Counted from the stretch's first letter, positions 1 to 9,685 are shown. The stretch is 64,000 bases of DNA from Occallatibacter sp. (GCA_031296305.1 JARLFZ010000004.1:1-64000); one strand, 5' to 3'. Notes: generated from the letters alone by a model not told the origin. Translations and numbers: made by a program.

Positions 1-193
1 CTCCGTCCGCCTGCGGACCTTTCTGCCCTTCGACTATGTCGAACTCGACCTCGTCGCCTTCTTTGAGCGTTTTGTATCCGTCCAACTGGATTGCTGAGTA
101 GTGAACGAATACATCCGGCCCGTCTTCGCGTCCGATGAATCCGTAGCCCTTGGCGTTGTTAAACCACTTGACCTTACCCTTGTACTGAGCCAC
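1..193 (-). CDS. Cold-shock domain protein, 3' end cut by window edge
   Basis: Single cold-shock (OB-fold) domain, an RNA chaperone that binds single-stranded RNA and melts mRNA structure in the cytoplasm. Sixty-four residues are visible; the family is usually 65-70 residues, so only a few C-terminal residues lie beyond the left edge. The strand [10 protein letters not shown], the RNP-1 motif GYGFIG and the RNP-2-like VFVHYSAI are all present. The start is GTG at 191-193 because no ATG is available in frame; AGGAAGG sits 8 bases upstream. It lies 210 bases downstream of the Nudix gene on the same strand, with two hairpins in between, so independent transcription is likely. The family call is safe; which csp paralogue it is cannot be told. 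Confidence 0.93.
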   Translation of the reverse strand, partial: MAQYKGKVKWFNNAKGYGFIGREDGPDVFVHYSAIQLDGYKTLKEGDEVEFDIVEGQKGPQADG

Positions 194-311
194 AGCTTCC
201 GCCTTCCTCTTTTCGTTGCGGGGATCCGGCGTGACCTTCGGGGAAACGGGGAACACCACGCCGTAATTGTTAAGACGCGAGAAGGCGACGAAAGGTTGAC
301 TAATTTTGCGA

Positions 312-360
312 GTTCCACAAAGTGGAACGGGTGGGTGGGGCGTGCGGGCGCAAGCCCGCA
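312..360. terminator. Two adjacent hairpins between the Nudix and cold-shock genes
   Basis: Two perfect inverted repeats are visible: GTTCCAC-AAA-GTGGAAC at 312-328 and TGCGGGC-GCAA-GCCCGCA at 343-360. They sit just downstream of the minus-strand Nudix stop and upstream of the cold-shock gene. Neither has a clear U-tract on the minus-strand 3' side, so a classical intrinsic terminator is not proven. They could instead be processing or stability elements, or part of the cold-shock 5' leader. Confidence 0.35.
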
Positions 361-403
361 AAAACCGTTGCGCTGGTTGGGTGGTAAATGGACTCCGCCG
401 CAG

Positions 404-1033
404 CTATTTCTTCCGGCGCCCTTGCAGGCGCGCGTACAAGAGCACGCTGGTCATGGTTTTGCCGTCGAGAATGGCGCCTTTCTCGATCATTTTCAACAGT
501 TCCGACATTTTCACGAGCCGCAGCTCGATCTCTTCATCATCTTCCAGGTTGGTCTCGCCAGGCTGGAGCCCCTCGGCAAGAAATACCTTCATCGACTCCC
601 CAAGAAAACCGGGGCTGGCGTAATACTCCACCAGCGGACGCCATTTCTTCGCCCGGTAGCCGGTCTCTTCGGCTAGTTCGCGCTGCGCGCCTTCCAGCGG
701 CGTTTCTCCGGCATCGAGTTTTCCGGCCGGCAATTCCCACAGGTATTGATTGGCCGCGTGCCGGTACTGCCGCTCCAACACGATCCAGGGGTCGCGCTTG
801 TTCTTCGAGCTGTCGATGGCCAGAATAACCACACTGCCGTTGTGGCGGATGACGTCGCGCTCGTTCTCGCGGCCGCCGGGCTCAATCAGCTTGTCGTGAC
901 GAACGCAAAAGAGCGGCCCCTGGTAGACCACCTCGGAGCTCAGCACGGTGGCGCGTGCGACAACGACTTTCGGCGCCTTTTTTCGCTTTGCGGCAGTGGT
1001 CTTCGTCGTCTTCTTCGCGGTTTTGGTCGGCAT
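404..1033 (-). CDS. Nudix hydrolase, ADP-ribose pyrophosphatase type
   Basis: A 209-residue cytoplasmic Nudix hydrolase. The Nudix box (G-x5-E-x7-REL-x-EE-x-GY) is complete at residues 104-126, giving the Mg-binding glutamates that cleave a nucleoside diphosphate linked to another group. The WELPAG segment before the box and the Pro-Gly-Phe region after it (YASPGF, residues 138-143) resemble ADP-ribose pyrophosphatases (NudF/TrgB group), so ADP-ribose is the best-guess substrate. The first 22 residues are a low-complexity Lys/Ala/Thr tail reminiscent of histone-H1-like tails, which is unusual for the family. AAAAGGA lies 6 bases before the ATG at 1033. Substrate specificity is an inference. 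Confidence 0.88.
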   Translation of the reverse strand: MPTKTAKKTTKTTAAKRKKAPKVVVARATVLSSEVVYQGPLFCVRHDKLIEPGGRENERDVIRHNGSVVILAIDSSKNKRDPWIVLERQYRHAANQYLWELPAGKLDAGETPLEGAQRELAEETGYRAKKWRPLVEYYASPGFLGESMKVFLAEGLQPGETNLEDDEEIELRLVKMSELLKMIEKGAILDGKTMTSVLLYARLQGRRKK

Positions 1034-1227
1034 GGCAAGTCCTTTTCTGGTGACGGGCGATCGATACCCCAGTTCAAGACGAGTATACGCATTGCGCGTG
1101 CGCGGTCCCGCGAGTTCTGCATCGATCCGGCCTGCCGTGGCATCCTTAACTCAGCAACTCACTGAGGTTTGCGCGCACGCATCGATCCGCGCCCGCATAT
1201 TCAGCACCTTCCTAAAAAGAGCCGCGA

Positions 1228-2841
1228 GTGAACGAAGCAACGACTGCAGACTGTTATCCCGTTACTGTGATGCCGGGGCAGAGCCGGCTTTTTCTGGATT
1301 TTTGTGCCGGAGCGCTCCGTGCCGTTCTGCCTTTGGATGAGATCTCAGGAGAGCGACCGGCGCTCCCCGCGCACTGGCCGGAGTTGGTTCGATTGCTGGC
1401 GGCGCAAAATTCATCGGGTTCCGCGGCGGCCGCGCTCGCGGCCTTGGAGCAGGGTGCGGGAACCATCCTGACCGGGCAGCAAGTGGGACTGTTCGGTGGC
1501 CCGTTGTACACACCCTTCAAAGCCGCCACAGCCATCGCACGCGCACGAAAGTCGAGTGCCGCGGGCCATCCGCACGTCGCCATTTTTTGGCTTGCTTCAG
1601 AAGACCACGATTTTGCCGAGATTAACCAGGTGACGTTTCCCGCAGGCCGAGAGCTGGCGACGCTGGCCTACGCTTCGGCGCCGGAAGCCGCGCTGCCGGC
1701 AGGCCGCATCGTGCTGGACGAGTCGATCACGGCGCTCACGGAGCGTGCCGCGGAGATTTTCTCGCCTTCCGAAGCGACAGACGCCTTAATCGCGGTCTAT
1801 CAGCCCGGGCGGACTTTTGCGGAGGCCTTCGCAGCGTTTTACGCGAGAGTCTTCGCGCCGCAGGGGTTGCTGATTGTGGATGCCGCAGGCCGCGAATTTC
1901 ACCGCTTGGGCGCGCCGGTGCTGCGCGCGGCTATTGAACGCGCCGACGAGTTCCATGCTGCGCTGGTTGAGCGCAGTCAGGCTCTGGAAGCCGCCGGCTA
2001 CCACTCCCAGGTTTTGGTTGCGCCGCATTCGAGTTTGCTGTTCTTGATGGACGAAACGTCAGGCGCGCGGCTCGCGCTAAAGCGCATTGCGCCCACAGCC
2101 GAGGAACCCAACGGCCTGTGGCACGCGGCGAACGAGGCGGGGAATCAACGCTATTCGACGGCGGATCTCGTAGGCATTCTCGATGCCGAGCCGGAGCGCA
2201 TTTCGCCCGCGGCCCTGCTACGGCCGGTGTTTCAGGATTTTCTCTTCGGCACCACGGCGCAGGTTGGAGGGCCGGCGGAGATTGCTTACCTGGCGCAGTC
2301 CACGGTGCTCTTCGAGCGCATTCTGGGCCGGCAAACGCCGCCCATCGCGCGTTTCTCAGCCACGCTCATTGAGCCGCACGTTGCGGAGCTGCTGCGGAAG
2401 CACGAGTTGACGCTCGAGGCGATATTTGGCGAGGAGAACGCGGCGGCGCTGGCGCTCAGGCTTGCAGCCCGTTCAATGCCGACCGAAACCAAGAAAAAAC
2501 TGGCGGCGGCGGGGAATGCGATGGACGCGGAACTCGATCTGCTGGTGGGCTGGATGCAGTCGCAGGACAAAGGGCTGGGGCAGTCGGGCGAGACCGGAGC
2601 GGGAAAGATTCGCTACCAGATGAATCGCCTGCGGACGCTGGCGGCCAATTTCCAACTGCAAAAAGAGGCCACGCTCACGCGTCACGCCAACTCGATCTTC
2701 AACGCGCTCTATCCCGGCAGCGTCTTGCAGGAGCGCGTGCACGGGGCGGCGTATTATTTTGCGCGCCACGGACTGGATTTGGCGGAAACGCTTTGCGAGC
2801 GGGCCGGCTGCTGCTCAGGCCACACCGCGCTCTGGCTATAA
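1228..2841 (+). CDS. bshC: Bacillithiol biosynthesis cysteine-adding enzyme BshC
   Basis: A 537-residue BshC, the enzyme assigned to the last step of bacillithiol synthesis, in which cysteine is joined to glucosaminyl-malate. The family-defining segment LTGQQVGLFGGPLYT is at residues 81-95, followed by the second signature FWLASEDHDF at 120-129. Length matches the family (about 520-545). The start is GTG at 1228; the N-terminus fits the family and no in-frame ATG lies close upstream. The genes for the first two steps (bshA, bshB) are not in this window. The stop codon lies just before a long inverted repeat that may serve as its 3' end. Presence of BshC supports assignment to a bacillithiol-using phylum such as Acidobacteriota. 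Confidence 0.92.
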   Translation: MNEATTADCYPVTVMPGQSRLFLDFCAGALRAVLPLDEISGERPALPAHWPELVRLLAAQNSSGSAAAALAALEQGAGTILTGQQVGLFGGPLYTPFKAATAIARARKSSAAGHPHVAIFWLASEDHDFAEINQVTFPAGRELATLAYASAPEAALPAGRIVLDESITALTERAAEIFSPSEATDALIAVYQPGRTFAEAFAAFYARVFAPQGLLIVDAAGREFHRLGAPVLRAAIERADEFHAALVERSQALEAAGYHSQVLVAPHSSLLFLMDETSGARLALKRIAPTAEEPNGLWHAANEAGNQRYSTADLVGILDAEPERISPAALLRPVFQDFLFGTTAQVGGPAEIAYLAQSTVLFERILGRQTPPIARFSATLIEPHVAELLRKHELTLEAIFGEENAAALALRLAARSMPTETKKKLAAAGNAMDAELDLLVGWMQSQDKGLGQSGETGAGKIRYQMNRLRTLAANFQLQKEATLTRHANSIFNALYPGSVLQERVHGAAYYFARHGLDLAETLCERAGCCSGHTALWL

Positions 2842-2970
2842 AAGACAGGAAGCCGGAGTACCCAGCAGTGAGTAGGAAAAACGTCTACGCTCCAGGCACT
2901 CACCCATGGCTCGAATTTGACCCGGTTTTCTATTTCCTATTCCCTACTTGCTACTCCCTGTCTTTATAAT
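2837..2970. repeat. Long imperfect inverted repeat after bshC
   Basis: The stretch at 2837-2882 (TATAAAAGACAGG, then GGAGTA, AGTAGG, AAAAAC words) is an imperfect reverse complement of 2923-2970 (GTTTT, CCTATTCCCTACT, CTACTCCC, CCTGTCTTTATA). The pair would fold into a long hairpin directly after the bshC stop. The right arm is built from the words CCTATT, CCCTACT and CTACTCCC, which recur in opposite orientation near 30.6 and 36.6 kb. It also covers most of the space upstream of the next gene, so it may affect transcript ends or merely be repeat DNA. Confidence 0.7.
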
Positions 2971-2995
2971 CCTCGCGAAACTAGTTGAGGCTCCA

Positions 2996-3946
2996 ATGAA
3001 CCAGCTTCTCGCGTTTCTCATTGCCGCAACACTGGCCCTGCCCGCCGCCGCGCAAACCGTCTCCTGCGCCACGCCGGGGACCGACAATGCCTTCCTGGGC
3101 ATTCAAACCATCCGCCTGTGGCCGGGAACCGCGCCCGAGGCCAAAGGCGCGACGTGCGACGACATTCCCGCGCTCACGCTGCTGGGACCGCGCCCCGGAA
3201 CGGCAAACGGCTCGGCAGTGATCATCCTTCCCGGCGGCGGATATTCGCACCTGGCTGGAGATCTCGAGGGGCGCGAAATTGCCGACTGGTTCACCGCACG
3301 CGGCTTCCGCGCCTTTATTTTGAGTTACCGGCTCACCTCGCATGGTTATGTGCTGCCGGTGCCCTTGCTCGACGCGCGGCGCGCCATCCAGACGGTGCGC
3401 GGGCGGGCAGCGGATTACCACATCAATCCCAACCGCATCGTGGTGATTGGTTTCTCGGCCGGCGGCCATCTGGCGGCGCTCGCCGGGACGCAGTTTGTGC
3501 CCGGCAAACCCGATGCGAACGACCCCATTGAGCGCGCATCGAGCCGACCCGACTTCCTGGTTCTGGGCTATCCGTGGCTCGGTGCGGTCGGCGACGACTT
3601 CACGCACCTGAACTACTGCAAGGTCTTCAACCTGATGGACCAGTGCGAGGCACTCCGTGCAGCTTATTCTCCGGAGCTCTTCGTCACCAAAGACACGCCG
3701 CCGACGTTCATTTATCACACTTTTAATGATCGGACCGTTCCCGTGGAGCAGAGCCTGCGCTTCTACGAGGCGTTGGTAAAGGCCGGCGTGCCGTCCGAAT
3801 TCCACGTATTTGCCAATGGGGCCCACGGCAGCGGCCTGGGCAAGAGCGATCCGTCGCTCGACCAGTGGCCGGGACTGCTGGAAAACTGGCTGCGCGCGCA
3901 GGGGTTGCTGACGGTGGAAAAGACAGCGGTGACCGGGCAGCCGTAA
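2996..3946 (+). CDS. Secreted alpha/beta-hydrolase esterase (BD-FAE / acetyl-esterase-like)
   Basis: A 316-residue exported serine esterase. A Sec signal peptide (residues 1-20, ending PAAAQ) is followed by an alpha/beta-hydrolase fold. The oxyanion-hole loop PGGGY is at 79-83, the nucleophile elbow GFSAGG places Ser154, and Asp245 (FNDRTV) and His277 (NGAHG) complete the triad. Ser-Ala-Gly-Gly spacing and the 'DARRAIQTVR' helix are typical of carbohydrate or xylan acetyl-esterases and BD-FAE-type enzymes. An in-frame start 48 bases earlier would put extra residues before the signal peptide, so ATG 2996 was chosen. Substrate unknown; a role in removing acyl groups from plant polysaccharide fits the glycan genes elsewhere in the window. 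Confidence 0.82.
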   Translation: MNQLLAFLIAATLALPAAAQTVSCATPGTDNAFLGIQTIRLWPGTAPEAKGATCDDIPALTLLGPRPGTANGSAVIILPGGGYSHLAGDLEGREIADWFTARGFRAFILSYRLTSHGYVLPVPLLDARRAIQTVRGRAADYHINPNRIVVIGFSAGGHLAALAGTQFVPGKPDANDPIERASSRPDFLVLGYPWLGAVGDDFTHLNYCKVFNLMDQCEALRAAYSPELFVTKDTPPTFIYHTFNDRTVPVEQSLRFYEALVKAGVPSEFHVFANGAHGSGLGKSDPSLDQWPGLLENWLRAQGLLTVEKTAVTGQP

Positions 3947-4082
3947 ACGGGTGTGAGCGAGTCGGCGTGCGGCCGAGCATACGAACAAGAAGTTGGAACT
4001 GAGCGGCACGCGTTGCCGTAGCAGAAGAGTGTGCGCTTACGCAAAGCGCGAGGAGGCCACATCTGCGCAAGGAGAGATGGAA

Positions 4083-4667
4083 ATGGCCACAACGTTGTTG
4101 AACGACAGGAGCACGCGATCGTCTGCATTTCTGATGGCAAGGATTGCGGGCTGGGCTTATGTGGTGAACATTGTCACCGCGCTTGACTCATATTTCGGAC
4201 CCAGGAACATGCTGGCACACTACGCAGGGTTTGTAGCGGCTGCGGCTTATATCGCTGTGACGGTGCTGTTTTACTTTCTGTTCAAGCCAGTGAACCACGG
4301 TCTTTCCCTGCTTGCGGCTGGCATCAGCCTGGCGGGGAGCGCGATTGGGATCCTGCAAATGCTCGGCCGGATGCCATTCAGGATCGAACTCATGACATTT
4401 TTCTCGCTCTATTGCTTGCTGATCGGCTACCTGATCCTGCGGTCGACCTTCCTGCCGCAATTTCTGGGCGTGTTGATGATTCTCGCCGGCCTCGGGTACG
4501 CGGCTTATTTTTGGCCGCATCTCGCCAAAGCGCTCTTTCCCTATGACGTCATTCCCGGCGCACTGGGCGAGTGGACGTTGACAGCCTGGCTGGTAATCAA
4601 GGGAGTGAACGGGCAAAAGTGGGCGGAACAGGCAGCGGGAATCAAGGAGCTGGGGGCTAATGGCTGA
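4083..4667 (+). CDS. DUF4386-type multi-pass membrane protein
   Basis: A 194-residue inner-membrane protein with five or six hydrophobic segments (about residues 20-37, 47-68, 75-93, 103-120, 126-145 and a weaker one at 158-173). The N-terminal MARIAGWAYVV and general layout match the DUF4386 family, whose function is unknown. AAGGAG stands 8 bases before ATG 4083; another ATG six bases upstream is too close to it. The last codons and stop (ANG-stop) are written by a repeat word (GCTAATGGCTGAAAGCTG) that recurs inverted at 38.67 kb, so the native C-terminus may have been replaced. It precedes the ATP synthase genes by 307 bases and is not an obvious AtpI. Confidence 0.72.
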   Translation: MATTLLNDRSTRSSAFLMARIAGWAYVVNIVTALDSYFGPRNMLAHYAGFVAAAAYIAVTVLFYFLFKPVNHGLSLLAAGISLAGSAIGILQMLGRMPFRIELMTFFSLYCLLIGYLILRSTFLPQFLGVLMILAGLGYAAYFWPHLAKALFPYDVIPGALGEWTLTAWLVIKGVNGQKWAEQAAGIKELGANG

Positions 4668-4677
4668 AAGCTGTTTT
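4653..4677 (+). repeat. Dispersed AGCTGAAAGCTG-class repeat, copy 1
   Basis: The bases 4653-4677 are nearly the reverse complement of 38665-38690: both contain AAAAACAGCTTTCAGCC followed by a TTAGC word. A related run of AGCTGAAAGCTG words lies before clpP (19046-19082). The copy here overlaps the end of the DUF4386 gene and supplies its stop codon. Confidence 0.7.
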
Positions 4678-4974
4678 TAGGCGGAAACACGCCCAAAAAT
4701 TAGAAGCGGGCGGCCGGAATCAGGAGTGGAAGGTAATCCCGAAACCGGCTGCCCGCAGGACCCTGGACCGGGTCTAGGTGGTAACTTTAAGTGTAGGACC
4801 AATTCAGGCAAAAGCAAGCCCTTTTTTGCATGAAAATTCCCAATTCGTGACAGGAGTCACATCAAGTCATATTGTGGGCTCCCGCACGTTGACTTGGGGG
4901 TTTTCCCTTGGTAAAACAAAGGGTTCCACTTGCTAAAATTCCCATCTGGGTAGCCATAGCAGTCCGGTCGAGCC
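4668..4974 (+). other. 307-base leader region of the ATP synthase operon with two stem-loops
   Basis: No gene was found here. Bases 4706-4717 pair with 4745-4756 (12 pairs, one of them G-U) around a 27-base purine-rich loop, and GGACCC (4758-4763) pairs with GGGTCT (4770-4775) straight after. No T-tract follows, so a simple terminator for the gene upstream is not evident. I recognise no known riboswitch core in it. It may be a structured leader, an attenuator or a processing site; sequence alone does not decide. Confidence 0.5.
4889..4917 (+). promoter_or_regulatory. Candidate sigma-70 promoter for the ATP synthase operon
   Basis: TTGACT (4889-4894, 5 of 6 match to the -35 consensus) is separated by exactly 17 bases from TAAAAC (4912-4917, 4 of 6 match to the -10). 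It lies 57 bases before the b' start codon, a sensible distance for an operon promoter. Confidence 0.5.
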
Positions 4975-5433
4975 ATGCAAGAGATCTTTCAACAACTCGG
5001 AGAGCTTCTGGTGGGCGCGATCCCAACGGCTCTGCTCTTCATCGTGCTGGTCATTGCGTATCAGTTTCTGATCCAGGGCCCGCTGACGGCGGTTCTGGCC
5101 AAGCGTCGCGCCCTTACCGAAGGCGCCATCGAAGATGCCCGCAATGCCGTAGCCGTGGCCGAGGCCAAAGCTCAGGAATACGCCGAGCGCTTGCGGCAGG
5201 CGCGCGCCGGAGCTTATAAACTGCGCGAGCAGCGCACCAAGCAATGGACTGCGGAGCGCGACGCTGCACTCGACACCGCGCGCCAGGCAGCCGGCCAGAA
5301 GGTGCGTGAGGCCCAGGCTGAGCTGGAGGCGGAAGCCGCAGCCGCGCGAGCCGCCCTTCAAGCTTCGGCCGCCGATCTTGCCGGTCGGGCCGTCCGCGCC
5401 GTTCTGCCAGCCGTCGCCGGGGGTTCCCGTTGA
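4975..5433 (+). CDS. atpF': ATP synthase Fo subunit b'
   Basis: A 152-residue peripheral-stalk subunit. One transmembrane helix (about residues 12-33) is followed by a long Ala/Glu/Arg-rich helix (40-130) typical of the stator coiled coil. It is the first of two consecutive b-type genes, the arrangement of b/b' heterodimer ATP synthases; this one is the shorter and lacks any N-terminal extension. The stator connects membrane subunit a to the F1 head through delta. The gene overlaps the next by four bases, so translation is probably coupled. Which of the two is called b or b' is convention; the a and c subunit genes are not in the window. Confidence 0.85.
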   Translation: MQEIFQQLGELLVGAIPTALLFIVLVIAYQFLIQGPLTAVLAKRRALTEGAIEDARNAVAVAEAKAQEYAERLRQARAGAYKLREQRTKQWTAERDAALDTARQAAGQKVREAQAELEAEAAAARAALQASAADLAGRAVRAVLPAVAGGSR

Positions 5434-6194
5434 GACATTCGTTCAATCATTCTGGATCGAAATTGAGTTTTTGCCTGCGCGCTTTCGGGATTGCGATGCT
5501 GCTGGCCGTAGCGGCGCTGATCTTAGCGCCCAGCCGCGCGGCCGCGCAGCAGAGTGCGACAGGTGCACCGGCGGCGAGCACGCCGGCGAACGGGTCAGGA
5601 GCGGCACAGCCGGCTCCCGCGAAATCCGACGATGAGGGAGACGCCCAGTTCCTGCATTCACCAGCGGTGCAGTCGGTGGCCCGCATTCTGCACCTGAAGC
5701 TCGACACCGCGGTCGACCTTCTGCTCGGGATCAACTTCGCGATCATCTTTTTTGCCATTGCCATTCCGCTCACCCGCACCATGCCGAAGGTCATACGCAA
5801 GCGATCGCAGACCTTGAGCCAGGATCTGACGAGCGCGCGCCAAGCCACGGCCGATGCCCAGGCGCGGCTGAGCGCGGTCGAGGCCCAGCTCGCCGGACTC
5901 GACGAGGAGATCAAAAAGCTCACCGCGCAGGTGGAGCAGGAGAGCGTGGAAGACGAAAAGCGCATCAAGGCTTCGCTCGGTGAAGAGAGTGCCCGCATTG
6001 TGGCTGCAGCCGAACAGGAACTTAACGCGGCGGTGAGCCAGGCCAAGCGCGGCCTGCGGAACTTTGCCGCCGATCTCGCCATCGGACAGGCGGAGAAGCA
6101 AATTACGCTTTCGGCGGAAACCGACCGCGCCCTGATCGCCGAGTTTGTCGCCGAAGTTGCCGGCGACGTCTCAGGCAAGGGAGGCAGGAACTAG
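5430..6194 (+). CDS. atpF: ATP synthase Fo subunit b with N-terminal signal-like extension
   Basis: A 254-residue stator subunit, far longer than the usual 150-170. Residues 1-40 read as a signal peptide (hydrophobic core 20-33, ending SRAAAQQ), then a 50-residue Ala/Pro/Ser/Gly-rich linker (41-90), then the true membrane helix (about 97-114) and the charged coiled coil (118-225). The start is TTG at 5430, overlapping the b' stop in TTGA; an ATG at 5496 would leave out part of the signal. If the signal is cleaved, the linker would lie in the periplasm. Partner of the b' subunit, attached to delta on top of F1. Identity is safe from operon position and coiled coil; the extension is the odd feature. 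Confidence 0.85.
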   Translation: MRHSFNHSGSKLSFCLRAFGIAMLLAVAALILAPSRAAAQQSATGAPAASTPANGSGAAQPAPAKSDDEGDAQFLHSPAVQSVARILHLKLDTAVDLLLGINFAIIFFAIAIPLTRTMPKVIRKRSQTLSQDLTSARQATADAQARLSAVEAQLAGLDEEIKKLTAQVEQESVEDEKRIKASLGEESARIVAAAEQELNAAVSQAKRGLRNFAADLAIGQAEKQITLSAETDRALIAEFVAEVAGDVSGKGGRN

Positions 6195-6734
6195 ATGCCC
6201 GCATTTGTCGCTCGCTACTCCCAGGCCTTTGCCGATGTGGTTCGGGATCTGAAGCTCGACTCGGCAGCACTCGACCTCCAGTTCGCGGATTTTCTGGCGA
6301 CTTGGGAAGGCAGCCTCGAGCTGCGCTCGCTGTTCGAGAGCCCTACTTTTCCGGCCACGCAGAAGGTGGCGGTTCTGGACAGGCTCAACGTGCAGATGGG
6401 GCTGCAAAAAGAACTGCGCAACCTGCTTGCCGTGCTCATTAACAACAATCGCATCGCGCACGTGGCTCAGGTGGCCGCGGAGTGGCGCAGAATTTTGCAG
6501 GAGCAGCAGGGCATTCGTCCCGCCGAAATTGTGACGGCGCGCGAGTTGAGCAAGGAAGAGCGCGACGCGCTGGCGGCCGACGTGGCTAAGTTGGCCGGCG
6601 CAAAGATCGATGCGAGCTTCAAGCTCGACAAGGGAATTTTGGGCGGCACCGTGGTTCGCATCGGGTCGACGGTGTATGACGGCTCAGTCAAAGGCCGTCT
6701 GGAAAGACTCAAGGAATCGTTAATGGCCGGTTGA
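6195..6734 (+). CDS. atpH: ATP synthase F1 subunit delta (OSCP)
   Basis: A 179-residue delta subunit that ties the peripheral stalk to the top of the alpha3beta3 hexamer. The N-terminal helical bundle begins ARYSQAFADV, the family's usual ARRYAxAL-like opening, and the C-terminal GGTVVRIGSTVYDGSV with KGRLERLKESL is the conserved OSCP tail. The ATG follows the subunit b stop with no gap (TAGATG), so translation is almost certainly coupled. Length is normal. Confidence 0.94.
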   Translation: MPAFVARYSQAFADVVRDLKLDSAALDLQFADFLATWEGSLELRSLFESPTFPATQKVAVLDRLNVQMGLQKELRNLLAVLINNNRIAHVAQVAAEWRRILQEQQGIRPAEIVTARELSKEERDALAADVAKLAGAKIDASFKLDKGILGGTVVRIGSTVYDGSVKGRLERLKESLMAG

Positions 6735-6755
6735 AACCGGCCGCAAGGAACGTAC

Positions 6756-8288
6756 ATGGCTCAGATCAAAGCAGACGAGATTACACAAATTCTTCGCGAG
6801 CAGATCGCGAACTACGACGCGAAGGTCCAGGTAGACGAAGTCGGGACCATCACTACCCTGGGCGACGGCATTGCCCGCCTGAACGGCCTGGACAAGGTGA
6901 TGGCCGGCGAGCTGCTCAGCTTCCCGCACGGCATTGCCGGCCTCGCGCTCTCGCTTGAGGAGGACCAGGTAGGCTGCGTCATCCTTGGCGATTACACCGA
7001 GTTGAAGGAAGGCCAGGAGGTCAAGCGCACCGGCAAGATTCTGTCGGTGCCCGTGGGCCCGGCCATGATCGGCCGCGTGGTCGACGCGCTGGGCCAGCCC
7101 ATCGACGACAAGGGCCCCATTGCCACCACTGAAACCTTGGCCGTCGAGCGTCTGGCTCCCGGAATCATCGACCGCCAGCCCGTGCGCGAGCCCATGGCTA
7201 CAGGCCTCAAGGCCATCGACGCCATGATTCCCATTGGCCGCGGCCAGCGCGAACTCATCATCGGCGACCGCCAGACTGGCAAAACTGCCGTCCTGCTCGA
7301 CACCATCATCAACAACGCCAAGAACGATCTGATCTGCATCTACTGCGCCATCGGCCAGAAGCGCTCGTCGATCGCGCAGGTGGTGCAGACGCTGACCGAG
7401 CACGGCGCCATGGGTCACACCATCATCGTGGCCGCCTCGGCCTCGGAGCCGGCGCCGATGCTTTACATCGCGCCTTATGCCGCCACCGCCATGGGAGAGT
7501 ACTTCCGCGACAGCGGCAAGCACGCGCTGGTGATGTACGACGATCTTTCCAAGCACGCCATGGCGTATCGCGAGATTTCGCTGCTGCTGCGCCGTCCGCC
7601 GGGCCGCGAGGCGTATCCGGGCGACGTGTTCTATCTGCACTCGCGTTTGCTCGAGCGCTCGGCGAAGATGAGCAAGGAGCGGGGCGGCGGCTCGCTGACC
7701 GCGCTTCCAGTCATCGAGACCCAGGCCGGCGACGTTTCGGCCTACATTCCGACCAACGTGATTTCAATTACCGACGGGCAGATCTTTTTGGAAACGGATT
7801 TGTTCAACTCGGGCGTCCGTCCCGCAGTGAACGTGGGCCTCTCGGTTTCGCGCGTCGGCTTCTCGGCGGCCATCAAGGCGGTCAAGCAGGTGGGCTCGAC
7901 GCTGAAGCTCGATCTGGCGCAGTACCGCGAACTGGCGGCCTTCGCACAGTTCGGCTCGGATCTCGATCCACTCACGCAGAAGCAGTTGGCCCGCGGCCAG
8001 CGGCTGACCGAGCTCCTGAAGCAGCCGCAGTTCCATCCCCTCACATGGCAACAGCAGATGGTGGTGCTGTTTGCCGGAACGCAGGGCTACCTCGACGATC
8101 TCAAGGTGGCGGACATTCGCGCTTTCGAGGATGGACTGTACGAGTATTTCGATTCCGCGCAGCAGGCGCTGATCGCGGATTTAACCGCGAAAAAGTCGCT
8201 TGACGACGATCTCCGCAACCGCCTGCACGCGGCGCTGAAAGAATACGCGGCGATGTTTAAGCAGGAGCTGGCAACCACGAGTGTTTAG
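6756..8288 (+). CDS. atpA: ATP synthase F1 subunit alpha
   Basis: A 510-residue non-catalytic nucleotide-binding subunit of F1. The P-loop GDRQTGKT is at residues 170-177, and the VGLSVSRVG stretch near 360-370 carries the arginine that reaches the neighbouring catalytic site. Length and order of domains (beta-barrel, nucleotide-binding, helical C-terminus) match the family. The start is 21 bases after atpH. The stop codon TAG is part of the first TTAGTG word of the following repeat. The subunit alternates with beta in the hexamer and works in oxidative phosphorylation. Confidence 0.98.
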   Translation: MAQIKADEITQILREQIANYDAKVQVDEVGTITTLGDGIARLNGLDKVMAGELLSFPHGIAGLALSLEEDQVGCVILGDYTELKEGQEVKRTGKILSVPVGPAMIGRVVDALGQPIDDKGPIATTETLAVERLAPGIIDRQPVREPMATGLKAIDAMIPIGRGQRELIIGDRQTGKTAVLLDTIINNAKNDLICIYCAIGQKRSSIAQVVQTLTEHGAMGHTIIVAASASEPAPMLYIAPYAATAMGEYFRDSGKHALVMYDDLSKHAMAYREISLLLRRPPGREAYPGDVFYLHSRLLERSAKMSKERGGGSLTALPVIETQAGDVSAYIPTNVISITDGQIFLETDLFNSGVRPAVNVGLSVSRVGFSAAIKAVKQVGSTLKLDLAQYRELAAFAQFGSDLDPLTQKQLARGQRLTELLKQPQFHPLTWQQQMVVLFAGTQGYLDDLKVADIRAFEDGLYEYFDSAQQALIADLTAKKSLDDDLRNRLHAALKEYAAMFKQELATTSV

Positions 8289-8411
8289 TGATTAGTGGTT
8301 AGTGGTGAAAGCCTGTTCGACGCTTCCGCTGCCCACTGAAAACCGACCACGAGTCACTCACCACGCACTGCTAACCACTAACCACTAACCACTAACCACT
8401 AAACACTGAGC
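8282..8411. repeat. Inverted word-repeat in the atpA-atpG spacer
   Basis: The left part (8282-8308) repeats TTAGTG and TTAGTGG words; the right part (8378-8411) repeats CCACTAA four times and ends AAACACTGAGCAC. The two are reverse complements and can form a stem of about 25 pairs that would loop out most of the spacer inside the operon mRNA. No spacer-like unique sequence alternates with the units, so this is not a CRISPR array. Possible roles are differential mRNA stability or translation-rate tuning between alpha and gamma. Confidence 0.75.
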
Positions 8412-8418
8412 ACTCGCC

Positions 8419-9492
<1,074 letters not shown>

Positions 9493-9493
9493 C

Positions 9494-9685
9494 GCCGGTC
9501 TCCAGACCGGCTGTACTGCGGGTCTCCAGACCCGCAGACCGGGAGGGAGCAGGGGCCTTCAGGCCCCTGAATGGAGCGAACGAGGAATTGGGGCTTTAGC
9601 CCTGGAAAAGTGCGTCACGGTTTTGAAAGGGCACGACACCAGTCGTGCCGAAAAAGGCAGTCAATATTTTCGGGGCTTTAGCCCC
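9494..9685. repeat. Cluster of six short hairpins in the atpG-atpD spacer
   Basis: Six inverted repeats follow one another: GCCGGTCT-CC-AGACCGGC (9494-9511), TGCGGGTCT-CC-AGACCCGCA (9517-9536), CAGGGGCCT-TC-AGGCCCCTG (9550-9569), GGGGCT-TT-AGCCCT (9590-9603, one mismatch), GGCACGAC-ACCA-GTCGTGCC (9630-9649) and GGGGCT-TT-AGCCCC (9672-9685). Most share the layout ...CT-two bases-AG.... The 16-base string GTAGCGCCGGTCTCCA at the left edge recurs at 31664-31679. Lying inside the ATP operon mRNA, they could set relative amounts of gamma and beta, but this is inference. Confidence 0.8.

Noticed and set aside
4706-4756. Considered a cobalamin, TPP or other known riboswitch
   Set aside because: None of the conserved cores I know is present; only the stems are evident.
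8282-8411. CCACTAA repeats considered as a CRISPR-like array
   Set aside because: Units are 6-7 bases, directly joined and without spacers of uniform length; no Cas gene is near.
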